NCBI GenBank assembly: GCA_018222835.1
Contig: JAAEZN010000026.1
Span: 1 to 38,265 of the forward strand
DNA from: Algicola sp.
GTDB taxonomy: Bacteria; Bacteroidota; Bacteroidia; Flavobacteriales; Flavobacteriaceae
DNA: 38,265 nt
Direction: 5' to 3'
Shown here: one piece after another, positions 8,462-16,223 of the stretch
Numbering within the stretch: position 1 is the first letter of the stretch
Layout of the letters: each line of letters starts with the position of its first letter
Notes under the pieces: generated by a model
Seen by the model: the letters and a program-made list of their open reading frames with translations, nothing else
Told to the model about the DNA's origin: nothing
Databases searched by the model: none
Position numbers and translations under genes: made by a program

Positions 8462-8845
8462 ATGAAAACAGAAAACAGTATCAGTTTAATCTTGAGAATA
8501 GTTCCTGCAGCCATCCTTTTACAAACGCTTTACTTCAAATTTTCGGCAGCTCCGGAATCGGTCCACATATTTACAACCCTTGGACTGGAACCCTGGGGAA
8601 GAATAGGTTTGGGTATTATTGAATTGGTCGTTGCGCTGCTCATTCTTATCCCTAAAACCACTTGGATAGGCGCTATTCTAGGCATTGGAATTATGCTGGG
8701 TGCCATATTTTCCCATATTACACAATTGGGTATAGTGGTACAAAATGATGGAGGTGTACTTTTTACCCTGGCTTTGGTTACCTTTATTTTCTGCGTAATT
8801 CTTGTTTGGATCAACCGGGATCAAATCCCATATCTGAACAAATAG
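8462..8845 (+). CDS. DoxX-like four-helix membrane protein
   Basis: 127 aa from ATG 8462 (MKTENSISLILRI). The frame is open back to 8306, but that would add 52 residues without membrane character and overlap the start of the divergent TlpA gene. Four hydrophobic helices are visible: about 7-24, 45-63, 68-88 and 97-116, ending in NRDQIPYLNK. The YFKFSAAPESVHIF phrase after TM1 and GLGIIELVVALLILIP in TM2 are typical of the DoxX/DoxD-like superfamily, small inner-membrane proteins that work with quinone or thiol redox partners. Because it is divergent from a thioredoxin-like lipoprotein, a redox link is plausible but unproven. Confidence 0.8.
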   Translation: MKTENSISLILRIVPAAILLQTLYFKFSAAPESVHIFTTLGLEPWGRIGLGIIELVVALLILIPKTTWIGAILGIGIMLGAIFSHITQLGIVVQNDGGVLFTLALVTFIFCVILVWINRDQIPYLNK

Positions 8846-8886
8846 CATGTAAAAACCAAATTTCTCCAAATAACAACATATCTTGT

Positions 8887-9936
8887 ATGGGTATGGCATT
8901 TTACACTAACTTTTGTCCATCTATCCATTACTTTGCAAGGTGTGCTATTTTATTCCTTTTTGGGTTTGGGTTTAAATGTAATGCCCAGAATGATACGGTC
9001 TCGCTTATCAACTATACGGATAAAATTATTGTCAAGGCCAATATCGATACCCGAAACGATGCGTTTTTCTATAGAAATAAAGAAGAAAACACTCGACTTC
9101 ATTTAAAACCCAATAACAGATATCGTTTGTTTTTATCCTTGGATTATGAGTTTTTAGGAGTTAGCGTCGGTTTTGTGCCAAAATTCCTGGGTGCAAACAG
9201 CGATGAAAATCTAAAAGGAGAATCTACTTTCTCGGACTATCAGTTCAGATTTTTTCTTGGCAAATGGGTTCAAGGGCTCAGTTACCGCAAAATTTCCGGG
9301 TATTATATTCGAAACACTAAGGATTTTGCCCCTAATTGGATAGAAGGTAAACACCCATATATACAGTTCAACAATTTGTTCAGTAAGGTATTCGGGATGT
9401 CCACTTCCTATGTATTCAACCCTAATTTTTCATATAGAAACATTGTTTACCAAAACGAGTGGCAAAAGAAAAGCAGTGGAAGCCTAATTGGCTCTCTGCA
9501 TTACGATTACAGCATTTTTGATTTAAATGAAGAAGAAATAGTGAACAGGGAAAAGTTTTTTAATGTTCGATTGGAACCCGCTTACTATTACACCTTTGTA
9601 CTTCTCGATAATTGGTTTTTATCCGCAAACATGTCCCCTTCATTAGGTTTGCGATTTTCCAAAGCAGAATCGGAAGTTGACGGCAACCCTACTGTTGAAA
9701 ACAATACTTATGTTACGCGACGGCTAGCAGGTGGCCTTAATGTGGGGTACAGCTCAAAGAGGGTAATCTATGGGCTTAACCTTACGTTTAGTGCGGACTG
9801 GTACAACAACGACAGTATTTCATCAACTGAAAACGACCAATTCTACGGTTCAATCTATGTAGGCTATCGGTTTGATTCCCCAAAGTTTGTGCAGCGGATC
9901 TTTAAGCCTTTAACTGGGCGAGAGATTGTTGATTAA
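8887..9936 (+). CDS. DUF4421 family outer-membrane-like protein
   Basis: 349 aa from ATG 8887; ATG 8893 is equally possible, while the frame's first ATG at 8806 lies inside the DoxX gene and would put a 27-residue polar tail before the signal peptide. Signal peptide: hydrophobic CAILFLFGFGFKCNAQ, cleaved near Asn-Ala-Gln. The DUF4421 core is clear: TDKIIVKANIDTRNDAFFY, then LHLKPNNRYRLFLSLDYEF and SVGFVPKFLG. Many short amphipathic strands ending in aromatic residues, and a last strand GSIYVGYRFD, suggest a beta-barrel in the outer membrane. Function unknown. It converges on the antiporter gene with only 6 bp between the stops. Confidence 0.82.
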   Translation: MGMAFYTNFCPSIHYFARCAILFLFGFGFKCNAQNDTVSLINYTDKIIVKANIDTRNDAFFYRNKEENTRLHLKPNNRYRLFLSLDYEFLGVSVGFVPKFLGANSDENLKGESTFSDYQFRFFLGKWVQGLSYRKISGYYIRNTKDFAPNWIEGKHPYIQFNNLFSKVFGMSTSYVFNPNFSYRNIVYQNEWQKKSSGSLIGSLHYDYSIFDLNEEEIVNREKFFNVRLEPAYYYTFVLLDNWFLSANMSPSLGLRFSKAESEVDGNPTVENNTYVTRRLAGGLNVGYSSKRVIYGLNLTFSADWYNNDSISSTENDQFYGSIYVGYRFDSPKFVQRIFKPLTGREIVD

Positions 9937-9942
9937 TGTAAT

Positions 9943-11439
9943 CTATTCAGATATTGTCGTTTCCTTCTCCCCCATTCTCTTCAAGGAAAGGGACTCGTAC
10001 ACCTTATCCAGAATTTCCGGCTTGTCGGCGAGCACTACCAATTTATCGTTCGTTTCAATTTCGGTAAGTCCGTTGGGGGTAATATAATTTCCGTTCCGTT
10101 CGATCATTGCGATAATGGCTTTCTTTGGAAACCTGAGGTCAACGATTTTCACCCCATTGGAAGGACAGGATTCTGTTATTTTGATTTCCTTCATTACCGC
10201 TTTTGGGTGTTCGGATAACAACTCATCCGTAGCGGACAAGGGTTTTGCACTTTCTGGTAGCCCCACATGAAGCCATTTTGCTACAATGGACAATGTACTG
10301 CCTTGAATAAGTACCGAGGTAATGGAGACAAAGAAAACAATATTAAATATGGTATGGGCCTTTTCGATATCGGCCAAAAGAGGATATGTGGCAAACACAA
10401 TGGGCACCGCCCCCCGTAATCCGACCCACGAAATATAAAATCTCCTTCTCGTCTTCATACGAAACGGCAACAAGGAGATGAAAACTGCCAAAGGACGGGC
10501 AACAAATATCAGGAACAAGGAAATCAGTAGTCCAATTCCCATAAATGGGACTATTTCGGAGGGGTAAACCAACAGTCCCAAGGTAAGGAACAAGACAATC
10601 TGCATAAGCCATGCGAGTCCATCGAACATTCGCATGATTGTTTTTTTGTGTATCAAATTCTGATTACCCAAGTAAACGGAACAAATGTATATGGCCAAAA
10701 AACCATTGCCCCCGATAAAATCGGTTGCCGAAAAGGTAATGAACATTAAAGCAATGGTAAGCACGGGATATAGTCCCTCAAAATCCAATCGTATTTTATT
10801 GATAATGATTTTACTGAGCTTGCCAAACAAAAATCCGGCAGCACCGCCAAGCGTCATTTGTAGAAAAAACATGGGCAAGACCGATAAAATATTTTTCTCA
10901 GGAAATTGCACCAAAGTCAAAAAAGCAATGGTAAGCACATAGGCCATGGGATCGTTACTCCCACTCTCCAACTCCAAAGTAGGCCTTAGATTTTTTTTGA
11001 GGGCCAAATTTTTGCCTCGCAATATCGAAAATACGGCAGCTGCATCCGTGGAAGATACAATTGCCCCCAACAACAGACTTTCGTACAAGGCAAAATCGGT
11101 GACCAAGTACACAAAATAGCCCAAACCCACTGCTGTAAGCAACACGCCCAAGGTGGACAGTGCTATCCCCTCTTTTAGTACAGGCTTCACAGATTGCCAA
11201 TTGGTATCCAGCCCACCGGAAAACAAAATAAAGTTTAGCGATACAACTCCCACAAACTGGGCTATTTTTGGATTGTCGAAATAAATACCACCAATCCCGT
11301 CGGATCCGGCCAACATTCCTATGGTCAAAAACAACAATAAAGTGGGGATACCGAATCGATAAGTGGTCTTGCCTGCCAAAATACTTATCAGCAATAATAC
11401 CGATCCTATTAAAATGATGTTTTCTATGGTGATGTTCAT
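9943..11439 (-). CDS. K+/H+ (or Na+/H+) antiporter, CPA1 type with RCK_C domain
   Basis: 498 aa inner-membrane cation/proton antiporter like NhaP2/CvrA. About 12-13 hydrophobic segments fill residues 5-390. The CPA motifs are present: FILFSGGLDTNW (70-81), AIVSSTDAAAVFSILR in TM5, and ELESGSNDPMAYVLTIAF with the ion-binding Asn-Asp pair. A cytoplasmic RCK_C (TrkA_C) domain occupies about 405-485 (PKKAIIAMIERNGNYITPNGLTEIETNDKLVVLADKP), suggesting ligand gating as in KefF/NhaP2 systems. E. coli CvrA is longer, so the extra C-terminal domain is missing here. Expected role: K+ or Na+ expulsion and pH or osmotic balance. Confidence 0.9.
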   Translation of the reverse strand: MNITIENIILIGSVLLLISILAGKTTYRFGIPTLLLFLTIGMLAGSDGIGGIYFDNPKIAQFVGVVSLNFILFSGGLDTNWQSVKPVLKEGIALSTLGVLLTAVGLGYFVYLVTDFALYESLLLGAIVSSTDAAAVFSILRGKNLALKKNLRPTLELESGSNDPMAYVLTIAFLTLVQFPEKNILSVLPMFFLQMTLGGAAGFLFGKLSKIIINKIRLDFEGLYPVLTIALMFITFSATDFIGGNGFLAIYICSVYLGNQNLIHKKTIMRMFDGLAWLMQIVLFLTLGLLVYPSEIVPFMGIGLLISLFLIFVARPLAVFISLLPFRMKTRRRFYISWVGLRGAVPIVFATYPLLADIEKAHTIFNIVFFVSITSVLIQGSTLSIVAKWLHVGLPESAKPLSATDELLSEHPKAVMKEIKITESCPSNGVKIVDLRFPKKAIIAMIERNGNYITPNGLTEIETNDKLVVLADKPEILDKVYESLSLKRMGEKETTISE

Positions 11440-11815
11440 ATAGTAGGCAAGAATAAGAATTTAAAATCGGACAACAGACAACATCGATAATTTGCTGAAT
11501 TTTCAGAATTACGAAGTTAATTCAATTTGTCTGATTTCTAGTTCCGTAATAGAGGGTCAAAACTATTAAACTGGAAAAAAGGACAAAGATTTTGGTTTTC
11601 ATCGGCTCATTTTTCAAACATCCTTATGCTCGTCAAAAAACACAAAAAGCACGTTTAAACGCGTTTTCGACTCTAAACATGTGTTAATCAGCTAAAAAAT
11701 AATCGATAAAGTGCACTTTTTAGTCGTTAAAAGTAAAAACCTATGAAAAATTGATAAGTATTCCCACTGATTGTTTTTGATCTTTGCTATGTATTAACCC
11801 CCAAATCTATACATC
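11440..11815. other. Intergenic region with palindrome, upstream of PD40 gene
   Basis: 376 bp between the divergent antiporter and PD40 genes; no gene found. It holds a perfect 12-bp palindrome AAAGTGCACTTT (11708-11719), an imperfect palindrome around GTTTAAAC (11654-11661), and a possible Bacteroidetes -7 element with one mismatch (GATCTTTG at 11779-11786, consensus TAnnTTTG). The leader ACCCCCAAATCT (11797-11808) lies just before the start codon. Confidence 0.5.
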
Positions 11816-12664
11816 ATGACACGATCTACTATTTACAGCTTACTTGTTTCAGGAATGATACTCGCCAGTCAGAATACTTTTGCGCAGGCAGATGAAAAGA
11901 TAATTAACGATACTATGAACGGGAGCGTTTCCACTATTGATGGTTATGTGCCCTCCATGTCGATTACCAAAGATGGAAAAACAGCTTATTTCAGTAAAGG
12001 GACCTACCAAAAACCGCTCTATGGTGTTTTTTCCAAGAAAGAATTGGTGTACCATGTGTACCGTGCCGAAAAAGTGAACGGTGAATGGACCAACGTTACC
12101 CAATTGGAAGTATGCCCAAAACACTACTCGGCCAAACATCCTACTGTTACTGCAGATGGCAAGCGTTTGTTCTTCGCCTCCAACATGAAAGGTACTTTTG
12201 GCAAATATGATATTTATGTTACTGAAATCGCCGCAGATGGTACAGTGGGTATTTCCAAAAACCTTGGCCCTAAAGTAAATACTAAAGAGGATGAACTTTA
12301 TCCGAGCATCTATAACGAGACTTTATTGTTCTTTGCTTCCGAAGGAAGAGACGGATATGGTGGACTGGACCTTTACGCTTCGCAGGTAGTTAAAAATACA
12401 CTTACTCCTTCTGTAAACCTTGGCGCCCACATTAATAGTAATAGTGATGAATATGCCATACAACTTAGCCCTGAGAAAAAACTAGGATTTGTAGTGTCCA
12501 ATAGAGGATTCAATAATACCGTTTCACAATATACAGTGGCCTATGGACGTTCAAGTAAGCAGAGCCAGTACATCGATGTTGCCAATAATGAGGCCGGATT
12601 CGAAACTGTGATGAATAATGAGACCAACGAATATGTGGATGCATCTTTCCAAGATCAACAATAA
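11816..12664 (+). CDS. Secreted PD40-repeat protein without OmpA domain
   Basis: 282 aa. Sec signal peptide (about 1-24, cleavage near FAQA). The body carries PD40 repeats: PSMSITKDGKTAYFSKGTY (46-64), HPTVTADGKRLFFASNMKG (108-126), ELYPSIYNETLLFFASEGR (164-182) with GYGGLDLYAS, and DEYAIQLSPEKKLGFVVSNR (206-225). These repeats match the N-terminal propeller of flavobacterial PD40-OmpA proteins associated with gliding or type IX secretion, but the peptidoglycan-binding OmpA domain is absent; the protein ends in an acidic Asn/Glu-rich tail. A soluble periplasmic or surface propeller is expected. Its leader is the same as that of the LuxR-type gene at 13353, so shared control is likely. Confidence 0.75.
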   Translation: MTRSTIYSLLVSGMILASQNTFAQADEKIINDTMNGSVSTIDGYVPSMSITKDGKTAYFSKGTYQKPLYGVFSKKELVYHVYRAEKVNGEWTNVTQLEVCPKHYSAKHPTVTADGKRLFFASNMKGTFGKYDIYVTEIAADGTVGISKNLGPKVNTKEDELYPSIYNETLLFFASEGRDGYGGLDLYASQVVKNTLTPSVNLGAHINSNSDEYAIQLSPEKKLGFVVSNRGFNNTVSQYTVAYGRSSKQSQYIDVANNEAGFETVMNNETNEYVDASFQDQQ

Positions 12665-12688
12665 TAACAGATTACAAATTACATACTG

Positions 12689-12877
12689 AATCGGTCAATT
12701 AACCTGAAAAGTGTCTTATGAAACTGTTTCATAGCCGAGATTTGAAACATTCATGACAATGATAAGAAAGACAGGGGGAAACTGACAGACTATCATAAAA
12801 GCGGGTTGTATTATTTCAATCTGACCGATTTACTTCAAGAATAGGATGCTGATGGGACGGCATCCTATTTTTTTTTA
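12689..12877 (+). ncRNA. Candidate small RNA or structured 3' UTR
   Basis: AATCGGTCA (12689-12697) pairs with TGACCGATT (12822-12830), closing a 142-nt domain that contains a second hairpin ATGAAA-CTG-TTTCAT (12718-12732). Nine bases later an intrinsic terminator begins. No open reading frame of note is inside. This could be a separate small RNA or a structured tail of the PD40 mRNA. I see no match to a named RNA family, so the call is tentative. Confidence 0.35.
12840..12877 (+). terminator. Intrinsic terminator
   Basis: AATAGGATG (12840-12848) and CATCCTATT (12861-12869) form a 9-bp stem with a 12-nt loop, followed by a run of eight T. It lies 175 bp after the PD40 gene stop, so it ends either a long 3' UTR or a separate small RNA. 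Confidence 0.85.
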
Positions 12878-13055
12878 CAACTATTTGATATATTGGCTCT
12901 TACATTAAAAACACTTCAATTATTTATATTGAAGCTTGAGAGGTTGTATTTACACAAAAGTGCATTTGAACGAAAATGACTACAAATATTACCAACAATA
13001 GTTAAAAATTTCTAAATTCGGTAGTGAAATAATACAATCCCAAATCTATTATGTC

Positions 13056-13121
13056 ATGAAAAAAAATTACACCACTCGAAAAAAAGGCGTCCCAAAACTT
13101 CTTTTTACTTTACTTTTTTGA
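13056..13121 (+). pseudogene. 21-residue micro-ORF, probable truncated exported-protein start
   Basis: ATG at 13056 is preceded by the leader CCCAAATCTATTATGTC, nearly identical to the leaders of the genes at 11816 and 13353. The peptide starts MKKNYTTRKKG and continues into a hydrophobic stretch (KLLFTLLF) that looks like the first half of a Sec signal peptide, then stops at TGA 13119-13121 right after a T6 run. Shifting frame by one either way opens only a few to a dozen more codons. It may be the remnant of a gene lost by deletion or a leader peptide. Confidence that it encodes a working product is low. Confidence 0.4.
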
Positions 13122-13155
13122 CGAGTTAACCCCTCAACTACACAAGTTTTAGCCC

Positions 13156-13176
13156 TTAATCCCTTTTAGGGATTAA
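13156..13176. repeat. Hairpin TTAATCCC/GGGATTAA
   Basis: Perfect 8-bp inverted repeat with a 5-nt TTTTA loop, between the micro-ORF and the LuxR-type gene. It has no T run on the plus strand, so it is not an obvious terminator. Role unknown; it could be a repressor site or stabilise the upstream transcript. Confidence 0.5.
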
Positions 13177-13352
13177 ACCCAATTTTGGAGAATCCATTAC
13201 GGAGCTCTATTTGTTGTTGTCTTTGTTTTAGGCAATGTTGCAAGGCGCTTTATTGGCTTGTCCCAACTTCAAAATTGCGGATGAGGACGACGTTGTCCAT
13301 AACTTAACCTACAAAAATTTATGTAACAGTTTACCCCCAAATCTTTCTTATC

Positions 13353-13997
13353 ATGAAAAAGAATACATTAAAAATTGCCATCATCGACAATGATGACACG
13401 CTTGGCGGCATTTACACACAGTACTTCCAAGAAACGGAAGACTACGAACTCCTCGGAATCTATACCTCGGTTCACGGCTTATTGTCCAGTTTTGTGCCTT
13501 CGCACCCGGACATTATTATCTGTGAAACCATGCTCAATGGAATTTCAGGAATAGATGGCCTGGATTATTTTTATCGAAAAAACAAAGACCTTAAAGTATT
13601 GATGATGAGTCAAAAAAGCGACTTTCAACTTATAAAGGAAGCTTTTAAAAAAGGCGCTAATGGCTATCTAATCAAGCCCATTACCAAAGATCGTATGTTC
13701 AATGCTCTCGACGCACTGGACCAACATGGTATCGCCCTAGAATTGGACGTGGCCAAAAAAATCATTGATTCGTTCCAAACAAAATCGTTCGATGTGTTTT
13801 CTAAAAAAGAAAACGAGATCATTGAATTGCTTACTCAAGGCTTTACCTACAAAATGATCGCGGACAAACTGTTTGTTACTCCTAGCGCAGTGAACTTCCA
13901 TATTCAAAATATTTATGTGAAGCTAAATGTGAATTCAAAATCGGAAGCGTTGAGAAAAATCAAGGAAATGGAGATACAACAATTGAACGCCGCGTAA
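13353..13997 (+). CDS. Response-regulator-like protein with LuxR-type HTH, Asp replaced by Glu
   Basis: 214 aa, receiver plus NarL/LuxR-type helix-turn-helix. The receiver (about 6-120) keeps part of the acidic pocket (Asp12, Asp14), Ser86 and Lys108 in YLIKPI, but the phospho-acceptor position in PDIIICETMLNG is Glu58, not Asp. The HTH (148-205) reads FSKKENEIIELLTQGFTYK, then MIADKLFVTPSAVNFHIQNI. A Glu there often mimics phosphorylation, so it may act without a kinase (inference); no histidine kinase gene is next to it. Preceded by the shared ACCCCCAAATCT leader and followed by a perfect terminator. Targets are unknown; the PD40 gene at 11816 with the same leader is a candidate. Confidence 0.85.
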   Translation: MKKNTLKIAIIDNDDTLGGIYTQYFQETEDYELLGIYTSVHGLLSSFVPSHPDIIICETMLNGISGIDGLDYFYRKNKDLKVLMMSQKSDFQLIKEAFKKGANGYLIKPITKDRMFNALDALDQHGIALELDVAKKIIDSFQTKSFDVFSKKENEIIELLTQGFTYKMIADKLFVTPSAVNFHIQNIYVKLNVNSKSEALRKIKEMEIQQLNAA

Positions 13998-14017
13998 ACC
14001 GGAAACTTCCTCTAAAC

Positions 14018-14052
14018 AAAAAAGCCCTGACGAATTCGTCAGGGCTTTTTCT
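14018..14052. terminator. Bidirectional intrinsic terminator
   Basis: A perfectly palindromic 32-bp element (14019-14050): 14-bp GC-containing stem AAAAAGCCCTGACG with an AATT centre and flanking A and T runs. It separates the LuxR-type gene (plus) from dnaK (minus) and should terminate both. Confidence 0.95.
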
Positions 14053-14071
14053 ATTATATATAAGATGTGAA

Positions 14072-15991
14072 TTATTTCACTTCTTCAAAGTCAACATCTT
14101 CCACGTTGTCACCTTCAGCAGCTCCGCCATTATTGGCAGCACCTTCAGCTCCACCGGCAGATGCTCCTGCAGCACCACCTTGCGCTTCTGCTTGTGCTTT
14201 GTACATTTCTTCGGAAGCTACTTTCCATGCCTCGTTGATTTTTTCCAAAGCAGGCGTGATTACCGCTAGATCTTTGCTCTCGTAGGCTTTTTTCAATTCT
14301 TCCAAAGCATCTTCGATAGGCTTTTTCTTGTCTTCGGACAATTTATCGCCAAATTCGCTCAATTGCTTTTCTGTTTGGAAGATCATGGCATCGGCCTCGT
14401 TCAATTTATCAGCAGTTTCTTTCGCTTTTTTATCGGCTTCAGCATTAGCTTCGGCTTCGGCTTTCATCTTTTTGATTTCTTCCTCGGTCAAACCAGAAGA
14501 TGCCTCGATACGGATATCTTGGGTCTTGTTCGTGGCTTTGTCCGTTGCAGAAACTTTGATGATACCGTTGGCATCAATATCAAAGGTCACTTCAATTTGA
14601 GGTGTACCTCTTGGAGCTGGCGGAATGCCGTCCAAGTGGAACCTACCAATGGTCTTGTTATCCGCTGCCATGGGCCTTTCTCCTTGCAGTACATGGATTT
14701 CAACCGAAGGTTGATTATCTGCTGCAGTAGAGAACACCTGTGACTTCTTCGTTGGAATGGTGGTATTCGCCTCAATTAATTTGGTAAATACACTTCCCAT
14801 AGTTTCGATTCCCAAAGAAAGCGGGGTAACATCCAATAGAAGAACATCCTTTACATCTCCTGTCAATACACCACCTTGGATAGCTGCACCGACGGCCACA
14901 ACCTCATCAGGGTTTACTCCTTTTGATGGTTTTTTGCCAAAGAATTTTTCAACGGCTTCCTGTACCGCGGGGATACGGGTAGAACCACCTACTAGGATTA
15001 TTTCGTCGATATCGCTCTTGGAAAGTCCGGCAGATTTCAATGCTTTTTCGCAAGGCGCGATGGTTCTTTTAACCAAATCAGCGATCAATTGCTCAAACTT
15101 GGCTCTGGACAATGTTCTCACCAAGTGCTTGGGGCCAGATGCCGTAGCCGTCACGTATGGCAGGTTAATTTCTGTTTGTGCTGAAGAAGACAACTCGATT
15201 TTGGCCTTTTCGGCAGCTTCTCTTAAACGCTGAAGTGCCATTGGGTCTTTACGAAGATCCATGTCCTCATCCTTAATGAATTCTTCCGCCAACCAATCAA
15301 TTATTTTTTGGTCAACATCATCACCTCCCAAGTGGGTATCACCATCTGTGGCCAATACTTCGAACACACCATCTCCCAATTCAAGAATGGAAACGTCGTG
15401 TGTACCACCACCAAAGTCGAATACCACTATTTTTTGGTCCGTATCTTTTTTATCGAGTCCATATGCCAAAGACGCAGCGGTTGGCTCATTGATTATACGT
15501 TCTACCGTAAGGCCTGCAATTTCGCCAGCTTCTTTGGTGGCCTGTCTTTGAGAATCGTTAAAATATGCAGGAACAGTAATTACCGCTCTGGTCACATCTT
15601 GCCCCAAGTAGTCCTCTGCAGTTTTCTTCATTTTTTGAAGAATCATAGCGGACAACTCCTGAGGTGTGTACAAACGACCATCTATATCGACCCTTGGCGT
15701 ATCGTTATCTCCTTTAACCACCTTATAAGGAACCCTGTTGGCCTCCTTACTGGATTCTGAGTATTTGTTACCCATAAATCTCTTAATGGAATAAATTGTT
15801 TTGTGGGGGTTGGTAACGGCCTGTCTTTTTGCAGGGTCACCTACCTTGATTTCACCACCCTCAACAAATGCAATCATCGATGGAGTGGTTCGCTTACCTT
15901 CGGCGTTTGGAATTACCACAGGCTCGTTACCTTCCATTACAGAGACGCAGGAGTTGGTCGTACCTAAGTCTATACCTATAATTTTGCTCAT
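14072..15991 (-). CDS. dnaK: Molecular chaperone DnaK (Hsp70)
   Basis: 639 aa, full length. ATPase domain signatures: [18 protein letters not shown] (4-21), [19 protein letters not shown] near 195-213 and [20 protein letters not shown] near 335. The substrate-binding domain begins with [19 protein letters not shown], then the helical lid and a flexible Ala/Gly-rich tail ([16 protein letters not shown]) ending EDVDFEEVK. It folds nascent and stress-damaged proteins in the cytoplasm with DnaJ and GrpE, which are not in this window, so dnaK is alone here. No CIRCE-type repeat is seen upstream, but a short inverted repeat is at 16073-16085. Confidence 0.98.
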   Translation of the reverse strand: MSKIIGIDLGTTNSCVSVMEGNEPVVIPNAEGKRTTPSMIAFVEGGEIKVGDPAKRQAVTNPHKTIYSIKRFMGNKYSESSKEANRVPYKVVKGDNDTPRVDIDGRLYTPQELSAMILQKMKKTAEDYLGQDVTRAVITVPAYFNDSQRQATKEAGEIAGLTVERIINEPTAASLAYGLDKKDTDQKIVVFDFGGGTHDVSILELGDGVFEVLATDGDTHLGGDDVDQKIIDWLAEEFIKDEDMDLRKDPMALQRLREAAEKAKIELSSSAQTEINLPYVTATASGPKHLVRTLSRAKFEQLIADLVKRTIAPCEKALKSAGLSKSDIDEIILVGGSTRIPAVQEAVEKFFGKKPSKGVNPDEVVAVGAAIQGGVLTGDVKDVLLLDVTPLSLGIETMGSVFTKLIEANTTIPTKKSQVFSTAADNQPSVEIHVLQGERPMAADNKTIGRFHLDGIPPAPRGTPQIEVTFDIDANGIIKVSATDKATNKTQDIRIEASSGLTEEEIKKMKAEAEANAEADKKAKETADKLNEADAMIFQTEKQLSEFGDKLSEDKKKPIEDALEELKKAYESKDLAVITPALEKINEAWKVASEEMYKAQAEAQGGAAGASAGGAEGAANNGGAAEGDNVEDVDFEEVK

Positions 15992-16072
15992 CGTATCTAA
16001 AGTTATATCTGTTTAAAAAATCCTTTTTCGTTTGCTCTTTAAATGTCAATGTTCATGCCACGGCCTACAATA

Positions 16073-16085
16073 TGACAAGCTGTCA
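16073..16085. repeat. Inverted repeat TGACA-AGC-TGTCA between dnaK and sdaA
   Basis: Perfect 5-bp arms with a 3-bp spacer, in the 232-bp region between the divergent dnaK and sdaA starts. TGTCA also appears nearby at 16044-16048 and 16139-16143. It could be an operator for either gene; there is no family evidence for which regulator. Confidence 0.3.
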
Positions 16086-16223
16086 GATTATTGAGAATAT
16101 CTTGATTTAAGACTTGCTACGGCCAAGTTTATTTACACTGTCATAAAATATGTAGATCGATATTTAAAAATTCTCATTTTTTTATTTCTTAGCTTCCTAT
16201 ATTTGAAACTATAAATTGAGTTT

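Larger units (their letters stand above)
12665..13352. other. Long intergenic region before the LuxR-type gene
   Basis: 688 bp without a normal gene. Contents in order: a closing inverted repeat and inner hairpin (12689-12830), an intrinsic terminator (12840-12877), a 7-bp hairpin CTTCAAT/ATTGAAG (12914-12934), AAAGTGCATTT (12957-12967) resembling the palindrome upstream of the PD40 gene, a leader plus micro-ORF (13038-13121), a hairpin TTAATCCC/GGGATTAA (13156-13176), a near-palindrome GGACGACGTTGTCC (13285-13298) and the leader of the LuxR-type gene (13333-13344). The density of repeats suggests regulation or decayed sequence. Confidence 0.6.

Noticed and set aside
11408..11815. Clear -33/-7 promoter for the antiporter or the PD40 gene
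   Set aside because: Only a one-mismatch -7 element (GATCTTTG) is visible and the -33 spacing is wrong, so no promoter is claimed.
14757..15233. Long open frame on the strand opposite dnaK (158 codons), and several others across dnaK
   Set aside because: They mirror the strong codon bias of dnaK; there is no start context or recognisable domain, and dnaK itself is certain.
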